The notes below the pieces were generated by a model, which was not told where the DNA came from, made no database searches, and saw nothing but the letters and a program-made list of their open reading frames with translations. Shown here piece by piece: positions 21,801-30,785 of a stretch of DNA of 64,000 nucleotides. A program made the translations under genes and the position numbers. The DNA comes from Sophora flavescens (Eukaryota; Streptophyta; Magnoliopsida; Fabales; Fabaceae): positions 5,731,293 to 5,795,292 of the forward strand of contig CM061062.1 of NCBI GenBank assembly GCA_030762895.1, read 5' to 3'. Positions within the stretch are counted from its first letter, which is position 1; each line of letters starts with the position of its first letter.

Positions 21801-23959
21801 AAAACTAAAAGAAACACTAGGAGATAAGATATTGCATCATACAACAAGGCATGTCAATCTCTGTGCATATATATCAAGGAAACACTTCTGGAGAAACCAC
21901 GGGTTGAATATTTTACCATCTTTCCCATAATATGTGCTACCCTGACTTTCTCTCAGATGCATTCATTCTAATACAGTCTAATCTTGTATATCAACTCGTC
22001 CAATGCAACGCCCTCATCCTTGGAACACTGAGCTTATGCTCCTGGTGGTTTTTTTTCGCCTAGCATTCAGTATCATAAAGCATCACGAGTCTTATTTGTG
22101 AAAAAAAATTCCTTTAAACTTGATAGGTAATTTTCTATCACAAATAACACCCAAAGCACTTCTTCATTTCATCCGCCCAGTTTGAATCTGCACCTCCTTG
22201 GGCTGAGCTAGTCCAGCAACCCGTTCGGTTGGGCCTACTAATCATTAATGGGCCCAAAGTCCAGGCCCACAGCAGACCAAGCCTTCTAGAACCTCTATCA
22301 GTAGAACAACAACATAAACATTGAGCTTATCACCTATCTTCTATCGAGAATCCCTCTAGCTGATCAAGGATCTCGACCTTAGCTTATCCACGAGTAAACG
22401 AAGTTCTAACTCTCTCTCTCCTATATCACTCACTAACTTAAGCGTCATAGCGTCATTGCAGGTACACCCCCTCCGCTCATCCTATGTCGGAATCAGACGA
22501 AGAGAAAAGCTCAGAGCACGTTCAGGTGAAATACTCTCATCTACAGGTATTTCATCATGTAATAGAACCTATGTTTTACATCTCGCTCTATTTCTCAATC
22601 ATTTGTACAATAGACTTGAGATAACTAAAAGTGTGACTTCCAGTATGGTATGATCTCCGGTTTTCACCTGTAAGTTATTGCTAGTGCACTTCTTGCTTAA
22701 CTTACATTCCATATACTATATTTTAGAAGTCATGTGCCTCCAAAGCCTGTCTCCAAAACTTTAGCTTCCTATTTATTCCCTCTTTTGACTTTCTTAATAG
22801 GATTACAGAAAATGCATTGTGGCACTGGCTCTTGGATATGCTCAATAGCATATCCAAGACCATGGTGAAAAGATAAGCACTCAAAGTTGAGACTTGGTGT
22901 TATCCTATAGTATATGAAAATCCCATGTGACCCCACCATGTGTTTGCACACTAGTTTTAGCCCCATCATCCAAGACCAAAGTGATTTGATGAATACCTTC
23001 GCTGTCAAATGCACGGACGCGTAGTGTAGCAAGCCCATCTAGATCAAGCTTAATTGAATGGTGAAATATCTGGATTCTGGATATGTTGTCAATGAAGACT
23101 TTGCAGCGAATTACGGTTCCAGTTTGCACATCTGCAGCGTAAACAGCAGTCTCCTTGCGACCTCCATAAGGGGCAATCGATTGCAGCCTCGCACTAGTAG
23201 AGCACTTGTTGCTTGAATTATACTCAGGCAAAACAGACAGTATATCATGATGATCCCATGACCTAAGAACACATTACAAAGAAATACATAGACATCAAGA
23301 TTAACTCAATAATAGTTTTACAACAAATAAATATACATATAAATAATTAATAGTTAAGAAATTTAAGGAATAACCTGTTCAATTTAAACATCCTCATGCT
23401 TATATTCTATTAATAATTTAACAAAAATATTGAAGACAGAGTTATTTCATGTGTGCAGCTCAATTCAGCATTTTCCATTATCTTTCAACATTTTGTCACC
23501 GATTAAGTGTGATGAAAAATTAAATATATATATACACACACACACATACGCACAGAGACGTATAAATGAGGATTGTTGAGAATAAACAATTTAAACTCCT
23601 TTCATGCTTTTATTTTATGAATGATTTAAAATAGAACCAAAAAGTGATTACATTTTACATAATGTATGCATGCAGCTCAGTTGAGATGACATTGAGCTTT
23701 ATCCACCATCTTTCAACATTTTCTGAGCAATTAAGTGTCATGAAAAAAAAATGAAGGAAAAAAAAAACATAGAATAGAAGGGTGACCATTTGAAGCAACC
23801 GCCAGTTCCTTGAAGCCTATACTCGACTGGGAAGGTCATCTTAGGTGGCAACAGAAGGTTAACGTCTGCAATGTGGGGTCCACTTGACGACGATGATGAT
23901 GATGCAGTATGATCATGCATCATCATCATCATCATCAGAAAACTCATCAACAAATCCAT
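896..23959 (-). CDS. GP210: Nuclear pore membrane glycoprotein GP210 (NUP210), partial: exons 1-12
   Basis: Large membrane nucleoporin thought to anchor the nuclear pore in the pore membrane. Coding exons: 23959-23787, 23262-22997, 20656-20490, 20387-20171, 18181-17835, 15500-15321, 15105-14976, 14885-14737, 2265-2154, 2070-1484, 1382-1259, 1170-896. All introns have GT/AG ends and all phases fit, giving 909 uninterrupted codons. The protein starts with a hydrophobic, Met-rich signal segment (about residues 3-14), then ADVNLLLPPKM; other plant GP210-like stretches are DLPSPHHRWS-type (here TLPSPHHRWS), YLVPGT and GGPERWD. Residues of about 494-560 look like a BIG2 (Ig-like) domain. Plant family members are about 1,900 aa, so the rest, with the C-terminal membrane segment, should lie left of the window. 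The gene seems intact despite an 12.5 kb intron 8 filled with retrotransposons. Identification is from recalled family sequence; no search was run. Confidence 0.93.
2600..3366 (-). pseudogene. Copia element C protease/integrase remnant
   Basis: Minus strand. 3366-3196 encodes a protease-to-integrase linker (FVPGRPFNLIYISKL). 3179-2634 encodes a GAG-pre-integrase part (CESCHLGKH) and the integrase core with FIDDFSCCTW and ILRSDNVKEYF; the first core Asp lies in VYFDVWDPS. The reading breaks near 3190, and the Glu region (GIAEGKHRHI) near 2630 is followed by loss of the element. Confidence 0.8.
3372..3607 (+). repeat. 5' LTR of copia element A
   Basis: 236 bp, TG...CA ends, with a TATA-like GTATATAAATATATG about 80 bp before the end. 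Followed directly by the primer site. Confidence 0.93.
4085..6149 (+). pseudogene. Copia element A gag-protease-integrase-RT N-terminus (broken)
   Basis: Gag knuckle CTYCKRMGHTQKTC (CX2CX4HX4C) near 4125-4165. The protease has lost most of its active-site region: IIDS is followed at once by AKGIGHV, an internal deletion. 4433-5017 encodes the pre-integrase (CESCQLGKH) and integrase core (HSDIWGPS, FIDEFSRCTW, ILRSDNAK). It is broken by a TAA where a Glu codon is expected after DNAK, and later by a TAG before NGIAERKN. 5331-5897 is the integrase C-terminal region, 5929-6149 the start of RT (VDCRWVYAIK, LVAKGYSQ, DTFSPVAKI). Element B then cuts it. Confidence 0.88.
6150..6459 (+). repeat. 5' LTR of copia element B
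   Basis: 310 bp with TATA-type GTATAAATAG near 6381. Its first part is tandemly duplicated: the LTR start TGTTGGAATCCACCGTCC occurs again at about 6211, 61 bp in, with GGTTCATGGACTGTCATTAA after each copy. Confidence 0.9.
6746..10146 (+). pseudogene. Copia element B gag-pol, heavily degenerate
   Basis: A Gag start (MSNTEITNISAITHYSS, 6746) runs after only some 40 codons into Gag C-terminal and protease sequence, so most of gag is missing. The protease Asp-Ser-Gly-Ala site is mutated (ATDHMTF remains near 6901). Pre-integrase (CDVCEFSKHH) at about 7390, integrase core (FIDDCTRVTWIF, RLRSDNGREY) 7529-7780, a frameshift near 7780, then VFGCVAFVHVH and GYKCYHPS to about 8150. RT pieces follow at 8640-8800 (ALERNGTWEI) and near 9187 (YVDDIIITGDD) with several frameshifts. 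RNase H is at 9682-10146 (SSAEAEFRAMA, CDNKSAISIAHNP, TKHIEIDRHF). It cannot encode a working polyprotein. Confidence 0.87.
10154..10481 (+). repeat. 3' LTR of copia element B
   Basis: 328 bp; same sequence as the 5' LTR except for one more 18 bp CCACCGTCCAAAGAT-type unit and about two substitutions seen by eye. Confidence 0.9.
10490..11800 (+). pseudogene. Copia element A reverse transcriptase and RNase H (broken)
   Basis: Continuation after element B. RT pieces: DIKNAFLHEKLEEEIYME at about 10578, YVDDIVITGND with the catalytic YVDD at about 10840, then a frameshift near 10920. From there an uninterrupted 292-codon stretch carries GKLIYL, SQFMQSP, the RNase H Asp in SDADWAG, the Glu in SSVEAEYRAMA, CDNQAALHIASNP and TKHIEVDCHFVRE. 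About 34 bp that do not fit the RT frame lie at about 10497-10531. A 12 bp duplication near 11265-11290 gives a Pro-Gly-Gln repeat. Not functional as a whole. Confidence 0.88.
11808..12043 (+). repeat. 3' LTR of copia element A
   Basis: 236 bp, same ends as the 5' copy and about 96% alike by eye. Preceded by GCTTGAGGGGGAG and followed by the duplicated target ATACC. Confidence 0.93.
12044..13963 (-). pseudogene. Copia element C gag remnant
   Basis: On the minus strand, 13963-13778 encodes a copia Gag start with the recognisable stretch SEKLNGKNYLAWSA. 13555-13346 carries further Gag-like sequence. Near 12480-12420 there is a Gly-Arg-rich run (GRGRGRGRG) before a knuckle-like region. Stops and frameshifts separate these blocks, and about 12610-12990 looks like an unrelated repeat lying within the region. 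It is not a working gene. Confidence 0.65.
12610..12990. repeat. Dispersed non-coding repeat with GTCCGACAC-type end
   Basis: Starts with CACTGACACGCAGACACC and ends near GTCCGACACTCAGACACC, with an AT-rich middle. The stretch around 12630-12740 (AATGTCCAAAATATAGGACACC and following) recurs in reverse complement at about 17570-17710, in intron 5 of GP210. No coding capacity seen. Confidence 0.55.
14282..14510 (-). repeat. 5' LTR of copia element C
   Basis: On the minus strand it starts TGTTGGAAATAG and ends TTTCTCA. Two bases on follows TTGGTATCAGAGC, the initiator-Met-tRNA primer site used by most plant copia elements, which fixes the orientation. 229 bp. The matching 3' LTR is not present. 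Confidence 0.75.
15930..16005 (+). repeat. Possible degenerate SINE head (tRNA-like A and B boxes)
   Basis: TGGCTTGACTCAACTGGTAA (from about 15943) resembles a pol III A box, and TTAGGTTCATTTCC (from about 15983) resembles a decayed B box (GGTTCNANNCC). Their spacing of about 40 bp fits a tRNA-derived SINE. It lies in intron 5 of GP210. No clear 3' tail or target duplication was seen. Confidence 0.25.
17287..17448. mobile_element. hAT-like MITE, GGC-rich
   Basis: About 162 bp, from CAGTGTTACCG to GACAACACTG, so the ends form a short inverted repeat CAGTGTT/AACACTG typical of hAT elements. Flanks ATTAATGG and ATCAAAGG match at 6 of 8 positions, consistent with a decayed 8 bp hAT target duplication. 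The inside is rich in ATGGCGG-type triplets. Located in intron 5 of GP210. Confidence 0.6.
17560..17715 (-). repeat. Inverted partner of the 12610-12990 repeat
   Basis: Contains GTGTCCTATATTTTGGACATT and an AT-rich stretch with TG repeats that are the reverse complement of about 12630-12740. No ORF. Confidence 0.5.
19478..19828. mobile_element. Solo LTR with 50 bp inverted ends
   Basis: 351 bp, starts TGTTAGATAAGGG and ends CCCTTATCTAACA. CAACT lies directly on both sides (19473-19477 and 19829-19833), a perfect 5 bp target duplication. TG...CA ends, a TATA-like GAATAAATAGAAG and a polyadenylation-like AATAAAACAG fit an LTR. The terminal 50 bp or so on each side are inverted copies of each other with few mismatches. 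It lies in intron 4 of GP210. Confidence 0.75.
21265..21590 (-). mobile_element. TRIM-like miniature LTR retrotransposon, degenerate
   Basis: Two direct copies of a repeat beginning TAGATTTTGAGCCTAACTC (about 21282 and 21495). The short stretch between them ends in GCTCTGATACCA, the complement of the TGGTATCAGAGC primer site. On the minus strand the order is LTR, primer site, about 90 bp internal region, GAGGGGG purine tract, LTR starting TGTATTGGG (21406). The right copy is cut short after about 90 bp. Such small non-coding elements are known as TRIMs. Located in intron 2 of GP210. Confidence 0.6.
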
Positions 23960-25132
23960 CTTCTACTTCAGAAACAAACAATTAGATCATCATCAACTAA
24001 CTAACTGCCACTGCCACTGGAGTTTGTGTTCCTTTGGTTACCAAAATGGTAAGATTGTGATCTGAGTGAGTTAAAGTGAGAATCAGAGTGAAGAAGAAGT
24101 GGGATTCGAGGGTTTAGGGTTTTGAGGGAACCGGGTAATAGAACTAGACCGAGACTCATACGTGGCACTGTCTCATTGGTGATGGCGTGGAAAGTAATAA
24201 TAATGTCCTGACACGAGAATTGCTCTTTTCAAATGGATTCCAATTCATGTATCTGGAAAAAAGAGGGAGGTTTCCTTTTTCGAAAAAGTTTTTTTTATCT
24301 GAATTGTACGATTAGGTTTAATTAAAGTAAGAGATTAGAATTAATAAATAGAAGCTGTAAATTGGAGGCTTTCTTATGTCAGCTGTGAATTTGGGCCTCG
24401 TAATCTCATTCTTTATTGGATTTTGTTCTGTGCACCCAAAAGACTTCTAATACACCCCCACCCTTTTAGGTTATTCCCCGAAATTTAAAGTTCCGAAGCT
24501 TAACTTCATAGTTCGAAAACCCAATTCCCAAAACTCACATTTTGTTGCATTCCATAAATTAAATTCCGGAACTATCAAGTTTAGCTTTCGGAAGTTTGTT
24601 TTTTACCATTCCCCATTTTATGCATGCAACTTATTTTGTGTGTTTGTGTTGCTCACGTGTAGAAATTGAAATGGAAGAAATTTATTATCTTTCTTCGTAT
24701 AGCTACGTGAACATTATAAAGCTGGTTTTTTTATTTTTATTTTTAAGTATTTCCTACCTTAGATGATCATTTGAATTAGGCTCGGGCTGTTTGGAGAGAT
24801 AATGGATTGTTGTTGTCATTTTGAGGTCGGAGACAGGTCATATAGGAAGGAGTACAATTGTAATCTTAGACTGTAAAAGGAGTGGAAAGTATAGGCAATA
24901 CAAGTATGTGTTAGCTTGCAAGGTGACGGGAATTAAAAAATATGACTGTTCATAATGTTCCTTCAGATATGCTAGCCTCTGCAATCATGCATAGAAGCAT
25001 ACCTTATGTTAATTATATGAATTTTTGAAACCAAACCAAAATCCGAAATTTTTGTAAGCTTTATTACCTCTCTGCTCAATAGATGGGTAGCAACATGGTC
25101 TGGAAACGACCTCAACGCGGATCGATCATCGG
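23960..25132. other. Intergenic stretch upstream of GP210
   Basis: Holds the 5' untranslated region and promoter of GP210 (read leftward), whose start site I cannot place. Beyond about 24200 the DNA is AT-rich with short GTTCCGAAGC-like repeats and no convincing ORF. Confidence 0.6.
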
Positions 25133-25474
25133 GCCCTCCCGAAAACGACTCCACATGATGTATAAGGACCTCCTCTGCAAGTCACCGAAATTAAATAGAT
25201 AAAGCTCAAAAAATAAGTTTCCAGTATTTTTAAAACTCACCCACCTGCCCTCCCGAAAACGACTCCACCTGATATATAAGGACCTCCTCTACAAGTCATC
25301 GAAATTAAATAGATAAAGCTCAAAAAATAAGTTTCCAGTATTTTTAAAACTCACCCACCTGCCCTCCCGAAAACGACTCCACCTGATGTATAAGGACCTC
25401 CTCTACAAGTCATCGAAATTAGATAGATAAAACTCAAAAAATAAGTTTCCAGTATTTTTAAAACTCACCCACCT
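25133..25474. repeat. Tandem repeat, 3 copies of 114 bp
   Basis: Three head-to-tail copies start GCCCTCCCGAAAACGACTCC at 25133, 25247 and 25361 and end in TCACCCACCT. Spacing is exactly 114 bp and the copies differ at few positions. No ORF spans them. Confidence 0.93.
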
Positions 25475-26264
25475 CTATTCTAGATTTTAGTTTCCAAAAT
25501 ACAAAAATCATCACATCTTGGTATTCGGGAATTAAGTTTTTGTAAGGACACACATATGTATTCCAGAAACTTGATTTTAAGTATGAAAATTCGAAGGAAA
25601 AACAAAACAGATCGGGTGATACATTGGCATCTATATGAGGGCGCATTTCTTACATGAAAAACACCAACAACAAAGTACGTGTGTTATCATAAATACATAT
25701 ACCAAGGAAAACTTTGACTCTCTCACAAAACACTAATACAGCACGTAGGGAGAGGAATTGACATTTCATTTACTAAATATTTTCTTGATAAAAAAAATGG
25801 TACAAGAGATTTGCCTTTTATAGGCTACACAAGATGAGTTAAAATATTAATACATTGCAAACCCATTCACGAAGAAAGTCGTTGTCATATACAAGTTGTA
25901 AAGTTTGCTTCAGATAAAATTTCAGAAACTTCAATAAAAAGTCACTACTACAGAAAATACAATAAATAGCGCACTTTTAATATCGTTTTAATGAGAAACT
26001 CTATTTAAAAGGAGGCGGGAGACCTTTAATAGGGCTTCCTTAAGAAAGCGCTATCTTTGATTCACCCTAAGATAGCGCTTTCTTAAGCAGGCGCTATTTA
26101 TTCCTGATGGGTAGGAATGGATAGCACTTTCTTAAGAAAACGATATCTTAAGTATAAGAATACACCACGCTTCTTTTAAGAAATGCTACCTATTCCTTTA
26201 CCTATTATTCTTTCTCAACAAAATTGTTCCCTCCAACGCAAAATTTTCCCTCATTCTCAAATAC

Positions 26265-26729
26265 GTGCAATTAAGCATTCCTTCTACGTACAACAGCCAC
26301 ACTCAAAACCTCCACCGTGCTAGGTCATTGCTCGAGACTTCCACTACGCTGCCTGTGTTTCCCTCGGCCGCGCCTTCCACTGCTCGCGACTGTGCCTCCC
26401 TTCGTCGCGCCTTCCACTGCTTGCGACTATGTCTCCCTCCGTTGTGCGTCGAGTCGAACCAGCGCGCGCCGTCTCTCACCACCGCTACACAACCGAGCAC
26501 CATCTCTCGCCAACCCAAACCATTTCTCTCAGCCACCAAAACCATTTGTTTCTCCCTGCCCCGCATTTCATCTTCAGTTTGCGGCTTTCAAACCCAGTTC
26601 TTGCTTTGTTCGCTTCGTTATTGCGGTGGCATATTGTTCTTTTTTTTTTCCTTTCTCGTTTTTCCTTTCCAATTAATTTGTTTATGTGGTGGAAATATAG
26701 TTAAAGATGTGATTTCTGGGAAGATTTAG
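26265..26729 (+). other. Unidentified ORF inside the CACTA-like element
   Basis: A 154-codon open frame in C-rich DNA with repeated CGCGCCTTCCACTGC-like units. The translation is Ser/Pro/Thr-rich, matches no family I recognise, and other frames are open too. It could be captured host sequence, or chance in low-complexity DNA. The 600 bp after it look like leader or intron sequence. Confidence 0.25.
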
Positions 26730-27384
26730 GTTCTTCTGGTGAAAGACGTGATTTATGAGGTTTTGCTCCACCAAACTTGAGGTTTGTCATGGTTAAGAAG
26801 CTCCGAGGCATTTTTATTTGTGAGTTATTTCTTGTTCTTGTTCTTTTTCCTTTGTGAAATTTGTCAAAGTATTGAATTGCAATTCAATGATCTCTCTTTT
26901 GTCCCCTTTTTCGCCTTTCTTCTTTTCTTTCTTCTCTGTTTTTTATGTTTATGATATGTTTATGTTTTTTATGTTCATGTTTAAGTAAAATTCGAGTAAA
27001 ATTCATGTTTAGAGCACGGTAATCTGTAGTGAATCATGGTTAATTCAACTCAATTAAATTTGACATTTACTGGATTAGTAGATGCTTGGGAATGAGATGA
27101 GATTCTTGCTGTCAAATGTCTTGCTGTCAATTCAATTAAATATTCCTTGAAGTATCTCCGAAAATGATATTTCCATATTTGAGTCCCACAAAGTAGATTT
27201 TGTCAATCCATCTTGATGCTCTTATTTGTCTCAAGAATGTAGTCTCCTTTTGATTTAGTTACAACGATATTTAGTCATTGTCATTTTATTATTAGATACT
27301 CTGATCAATTCAAGTGACTACTTATATATTTTGAGTGCAGGTGGGAAATGTAGAAAAACATGAAATGGCACAAAACAACACTAA

Positions 27385-29285
27385 AAGGGGGGTTGAATAG
27401 TGTTTTCGAAAATCAGAGTTTACGAAGCACAAAACAAAATCAGTGAATGAAAATGGCTCTTAGGACAGACGCCTTTTACAACCCACCGATTTGTAACTAT
27501 ATAACACACCCGAGTTAGTTACTTAAAACAGCTTAAACAAACTGAATAATAAAGTAAAAGATAAGGAAAGAGTATACTCAAGTTTATCCCTGGTTCACCC
27601 ACAACCTTGGGCTAGTCCTTGGCTTAACCAAGTTTTAACACTATAATTGATCAAGGTTACTGGGCGAGTATTATTTGCACACTTAGCCTCTCCGGGCTTA
27701 ACCACAAGTATTGTTTGCATACCTAGCCTCTTCAAGCTCAACAAGTATTCTTGAAACAAGCCTCTTCGGGTTCGAAAGGTTTGGGAGAGTTTTGAAGCAC
27801 AACTTCAAGGTTACAAAGTAATTCAACCAATCTTTAAAACACTACAGAGAGTGAATATGAACTTGGAGCTTGGTGAGTTGCAGATGAGTTCTTCTTCGAA
27901 TGATATTGAGAATGTGAAGAAGATATGTGAGTGACGAGAACTTTCAGCTATCGATATATAAGATGAGTTCTTCTTTGAGTAAAATAGCTTTTCAGTTGAT
28001 GAGAGATTTTTGGTTGCTTGTCACTTATAACTCGTATATGTTGTCTCTAACTTGGTCTTCGACTTCATCTATTTATACTTGATCACAAAGATCCGTTGAG
28101 ATGCATTTGAAGGTCTTCAGCTTTGTTCTTTGAGAAATAGTCGTTCTGACTTGATAATAAATGCTTTGAAGACGTTGGAGATCCCTTGTTAACATTTGAG
28201 TATAGCAGATATGCTTTTCTTGCTTTGGGGAGCGTACTTTCCTTATTTGTGTAACGCTTATAAAGTCTCAGATAAAGTAGCTTTTCCTTTTGTTTTCATA
28301 AGGAAATCCTTTCTCTGCTGTATTCACCTTTTGTCTTTTCTTCTTTTCTAATCTTGATTGAAGACAAGGAAATATAATTTATTTAAACTCACTTCAGGTT
28401 TAAATAAATTCCATTTGAAGACACCACATAATCTTAATCTTGATCATTTCTTTCTCTAAGGTTGAGATAATGGTTGTCACGTGAGTCTTGGTAGATTGAT
28501 CTGACAAAATGAAGATTCTGACCTTGTCAGGGATTCAGATGCACATTTGAATTTTCCTTGATCAGATTTTGGTCTACGTAAACTTGATCCAAATTTTCTT
28601 TCAACTTTCCTTCAGAAGATATTGTATATAGACTTTGAGCTTTTGGTTATTCAGATGATAGTGCAAAGCTTCAGTCTTCATTCGTTGTCTTGGATGAAGA
28701 TTATCATTCTCTTAACAGAATGTTGCTTGTTGCTTGTTGCTTTTCTTCCTTTCTTTTTCTACAGAATGAATAAGTCCCTTTTGCTTCCAGTAAGTTATAA
28801 TGGATGCTTTTGATAACTTGCACGGACATGTTGTTTGAGGGTTGTAAACATGCTTCTTTGGTTTTCAAAGATAGTCACCAAGTAAGAATGAAAAGTCTTC
28901 CATAAGAGTATTGCTTGATACATTCTACTCTTTTGTTTACTCATGATCGAATAAATCCTTTTCCTTTAGCTTTCAGTGAAGATGACAACCATTGATTGCT
29001 TTGCTTTTCTTTGATACTGCTTCAATACTTCTTTGATACTTGTTCCGATACTTGTTCTACTTCAGAGAATGATGAGACTGAAAGTCGTAGGCTTCAGTTA
29101 GTCGGACTTCAGACATATTGTACTTCAGATGCTTGTAAGCAACCATTTGATTCCTTCATATTCTTTTGTTTACTTGTCCTGCTATGATACAAAGCTTTGG
29201 CTACACAACTCAAGTAAATGATTAGCAATGCTCATATGGTTCAATGTAAAATCAATTACTTAATGTTTGAGTTCATCAAAACACA
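27385..29285 (-). mobile_element. Non-coding element with TTTTGATGA start and CCCCCC end
   Basis: On the minus strand it starts near GTTTTGATGAACTC (29285) and ends in AAAACACTATTCAACCCCCC (27385). The same layout (TTTTGATATATGAC start, CAATTCACCCCCCC end) occurs at 55933-57601. No long ORF or known domain. It sits inside the CACTA-like element and accounts for about half its length. Confidence 0.5.
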
Positions 29286-30301
29286 CAAGGGCCACATGAG
29301 TGTGAGTCAGACGCATTATGACTTAACAAAACAAAGTGAATAATAATAAATAAATAAACAGGGAATAGGTAGCGCTTTCTTGAGAAAACGCTATCTAAAG
29401 TTAGAAATAGACAACACTTCCTCAAGAAAGCGTTATCTATTGCATACTTTAGATAGCACTTTCTCAAGTAAACGTTGTATAAAGTATATGCAATAGATAT
29501 TGCTTCCTTAAGGAAGCGTTGTCTATTTGTAACTTTAGCTTTCTCATGAAAGCGATACTTATTCCCACTTTCAATAACGCTTTTCTAAGTGCTGCATGTT
29601 TTTTTCACCTTCAGTAGCGGGTGAATAAATAACGCTTGTAAGTGTTACTAAAGGAAAAAAAAGCGTTATTAAAACCCTTTTGTGTAGTAGTGTGACCAGT
29701 GGCTTAAGCGGTGGACATTCAACAATTATTGAATGGAATAAGTGATCATATGTCGGGCGGGATCAATGACCATTTGAATATATATAACAAATATCAGATC
29801 TACATTTCCGATAATAAGTGAACATTAAATTGCAAACCGATTTTAAAACTCCGGTATGCAAATCATAAATCATAATTATATATAAAGACCAGATATAAAC
29901 TTTCGCAATGTAGTGAAATTTGAAAAAAAAAAATTGGCACGAACTTGAGTAGAAGACGAACACGCCTATTACAGAAGAAGCTCTCTCACCGTCTTTCCGG
30001 TGGACGACGAAGACGAATGAACAGGAAGAAGACATAGATGGAAGAAGAAGAAACATAAATGGGGGAACCGGAACAAGAAGAGGAAAGGGACAAAGATGAA
30101 ACAAAAGCAAACTGGAAATGAAGTATGAAGGAGAGGAAGGAGATGTGGTATCTTGGGAATATATTTTTTTAAAATTTTATGGTGCATCAGCATAAAATGT
30201 GGTGTAAAAAGAAACACCCTTCTTCTTTCCCGTTAGTTAAGGAGGGGTTGCTGGGCCCAAGTAAAGAGCAAGGAGGCCTCTTGCTGCTGGTTCCTGGTGG
30301 C

Positions 30302-30312
30302 AGCTATAAAAT
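30302..30312 (+). promoter_or_regulatory. Candidate TATA box upstream of the HDA2-like exons
   Basis: GCTATAAAATT lies about 265 bp before the ATG of the HDA2-like fragment, followed by a CT-rich leader. Position and sequence suit a plant core promoter, but nothing shows that it is used. Confidence 0.3.
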
Positions 30313-30573
30313 TTTTGGGGTGCAAAAAGCAACATCCTTCTTTCCCGTTTTCTTTTCATTTTCCATTCCTATCTCCCTCTTTTTCCTTTTCCTCCTTGCC
30401 CTTCTTCCAATCCTACCAGACCAGATCTGCCGCCTTCCTCCACCTCTTGCCGCCGCCGCCGCCGCCCGCCTGCAGCGCCTTCTCCCCCCACCTAAGACAG
30501 GTCAGAATCTCCCTTTCTTCTAATTCCTCTCTCTCTTTCTTCATTGAACCATTCTTCTCAACCGTCGTTCTCG

Positions 30574-30785
30574 ATGTGGTCTTCTTCCACGAACGACGCC
30601 GTTCAGCGCAACAGCATACTCTCAAGCAATCTCTACTTCGATGTTCCTCTCTCCAAGGTAAGCTACAAGATACTTACTTGTTTTCTATTTGCGCTTTGAA
30701 ATTTTGGACTCAACTTTTTGATGTTTCAGGTTCCACTTATCTACTCCGAGTCTTACGATATTACTATTCTCGGCCTAGAGAAACT
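30574..30785 (+). pseudogene. HDA2: HDA2-like histone deacetylase, first two exons only
   Basis: Exon 1 (30574-30657) encodes 28 residues ending SNLYFDVPLSK and is followed by a GTAAGC donor. Exon 2 (30730-30785) starts after a TTTCAG acceptor, encodes VPLIYSESYDITILGLEKL and ends at another GTAAGC donor. This matches the N-terminus of plant class IV (HDAC11-type) deacetylase HDA2 as I recall it (LYFDVP, YDI, LGLEKL). The next expected block (HPFDSSKW) is not found in the 1.1 kb before GAA1 or after it, so the catalytic domain is missing. Start, splice sites and frame are all intact, so it may be a recent truncation or a copied gene fragment. Confidence 0.75.

Larger units (their letters stand above)
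25943..29692. mobile_element. CACTA-like non-autonomous DNA transposon
   Basis: The left end reads CACTACTACAGAAAATA (25943) and the right end, on the opposite strand from 29692, CACTACTACACAAAAGG. This is the terminal inverted repeat of plant CACTA (En/Spm) elements. Both subterminal regions (about 25965-26175 and 29365-29620) carry many copies of an AGCGCTTTCTTAAG-type motif in both orientations, the expected transposase-binding arrays. No transposase ORF is seen. The 3 bp flanks (AGT and TGA) do not match, so the target duplication is lost or the copy is rearranged. Confidence 0.75.

Noticed and set aside
25940..29695. 3 bp target duplication for the CACTA-like element
   Set aside because: Flanks are AGT and TGA; they do not match, so I do not claim one.
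29763..30217. Minus-strand ORFs rich in Phe/Leu/Ser
   Set aside because: Low-complexity CT/GA-rich sequence, overlapping frames open, no domain.
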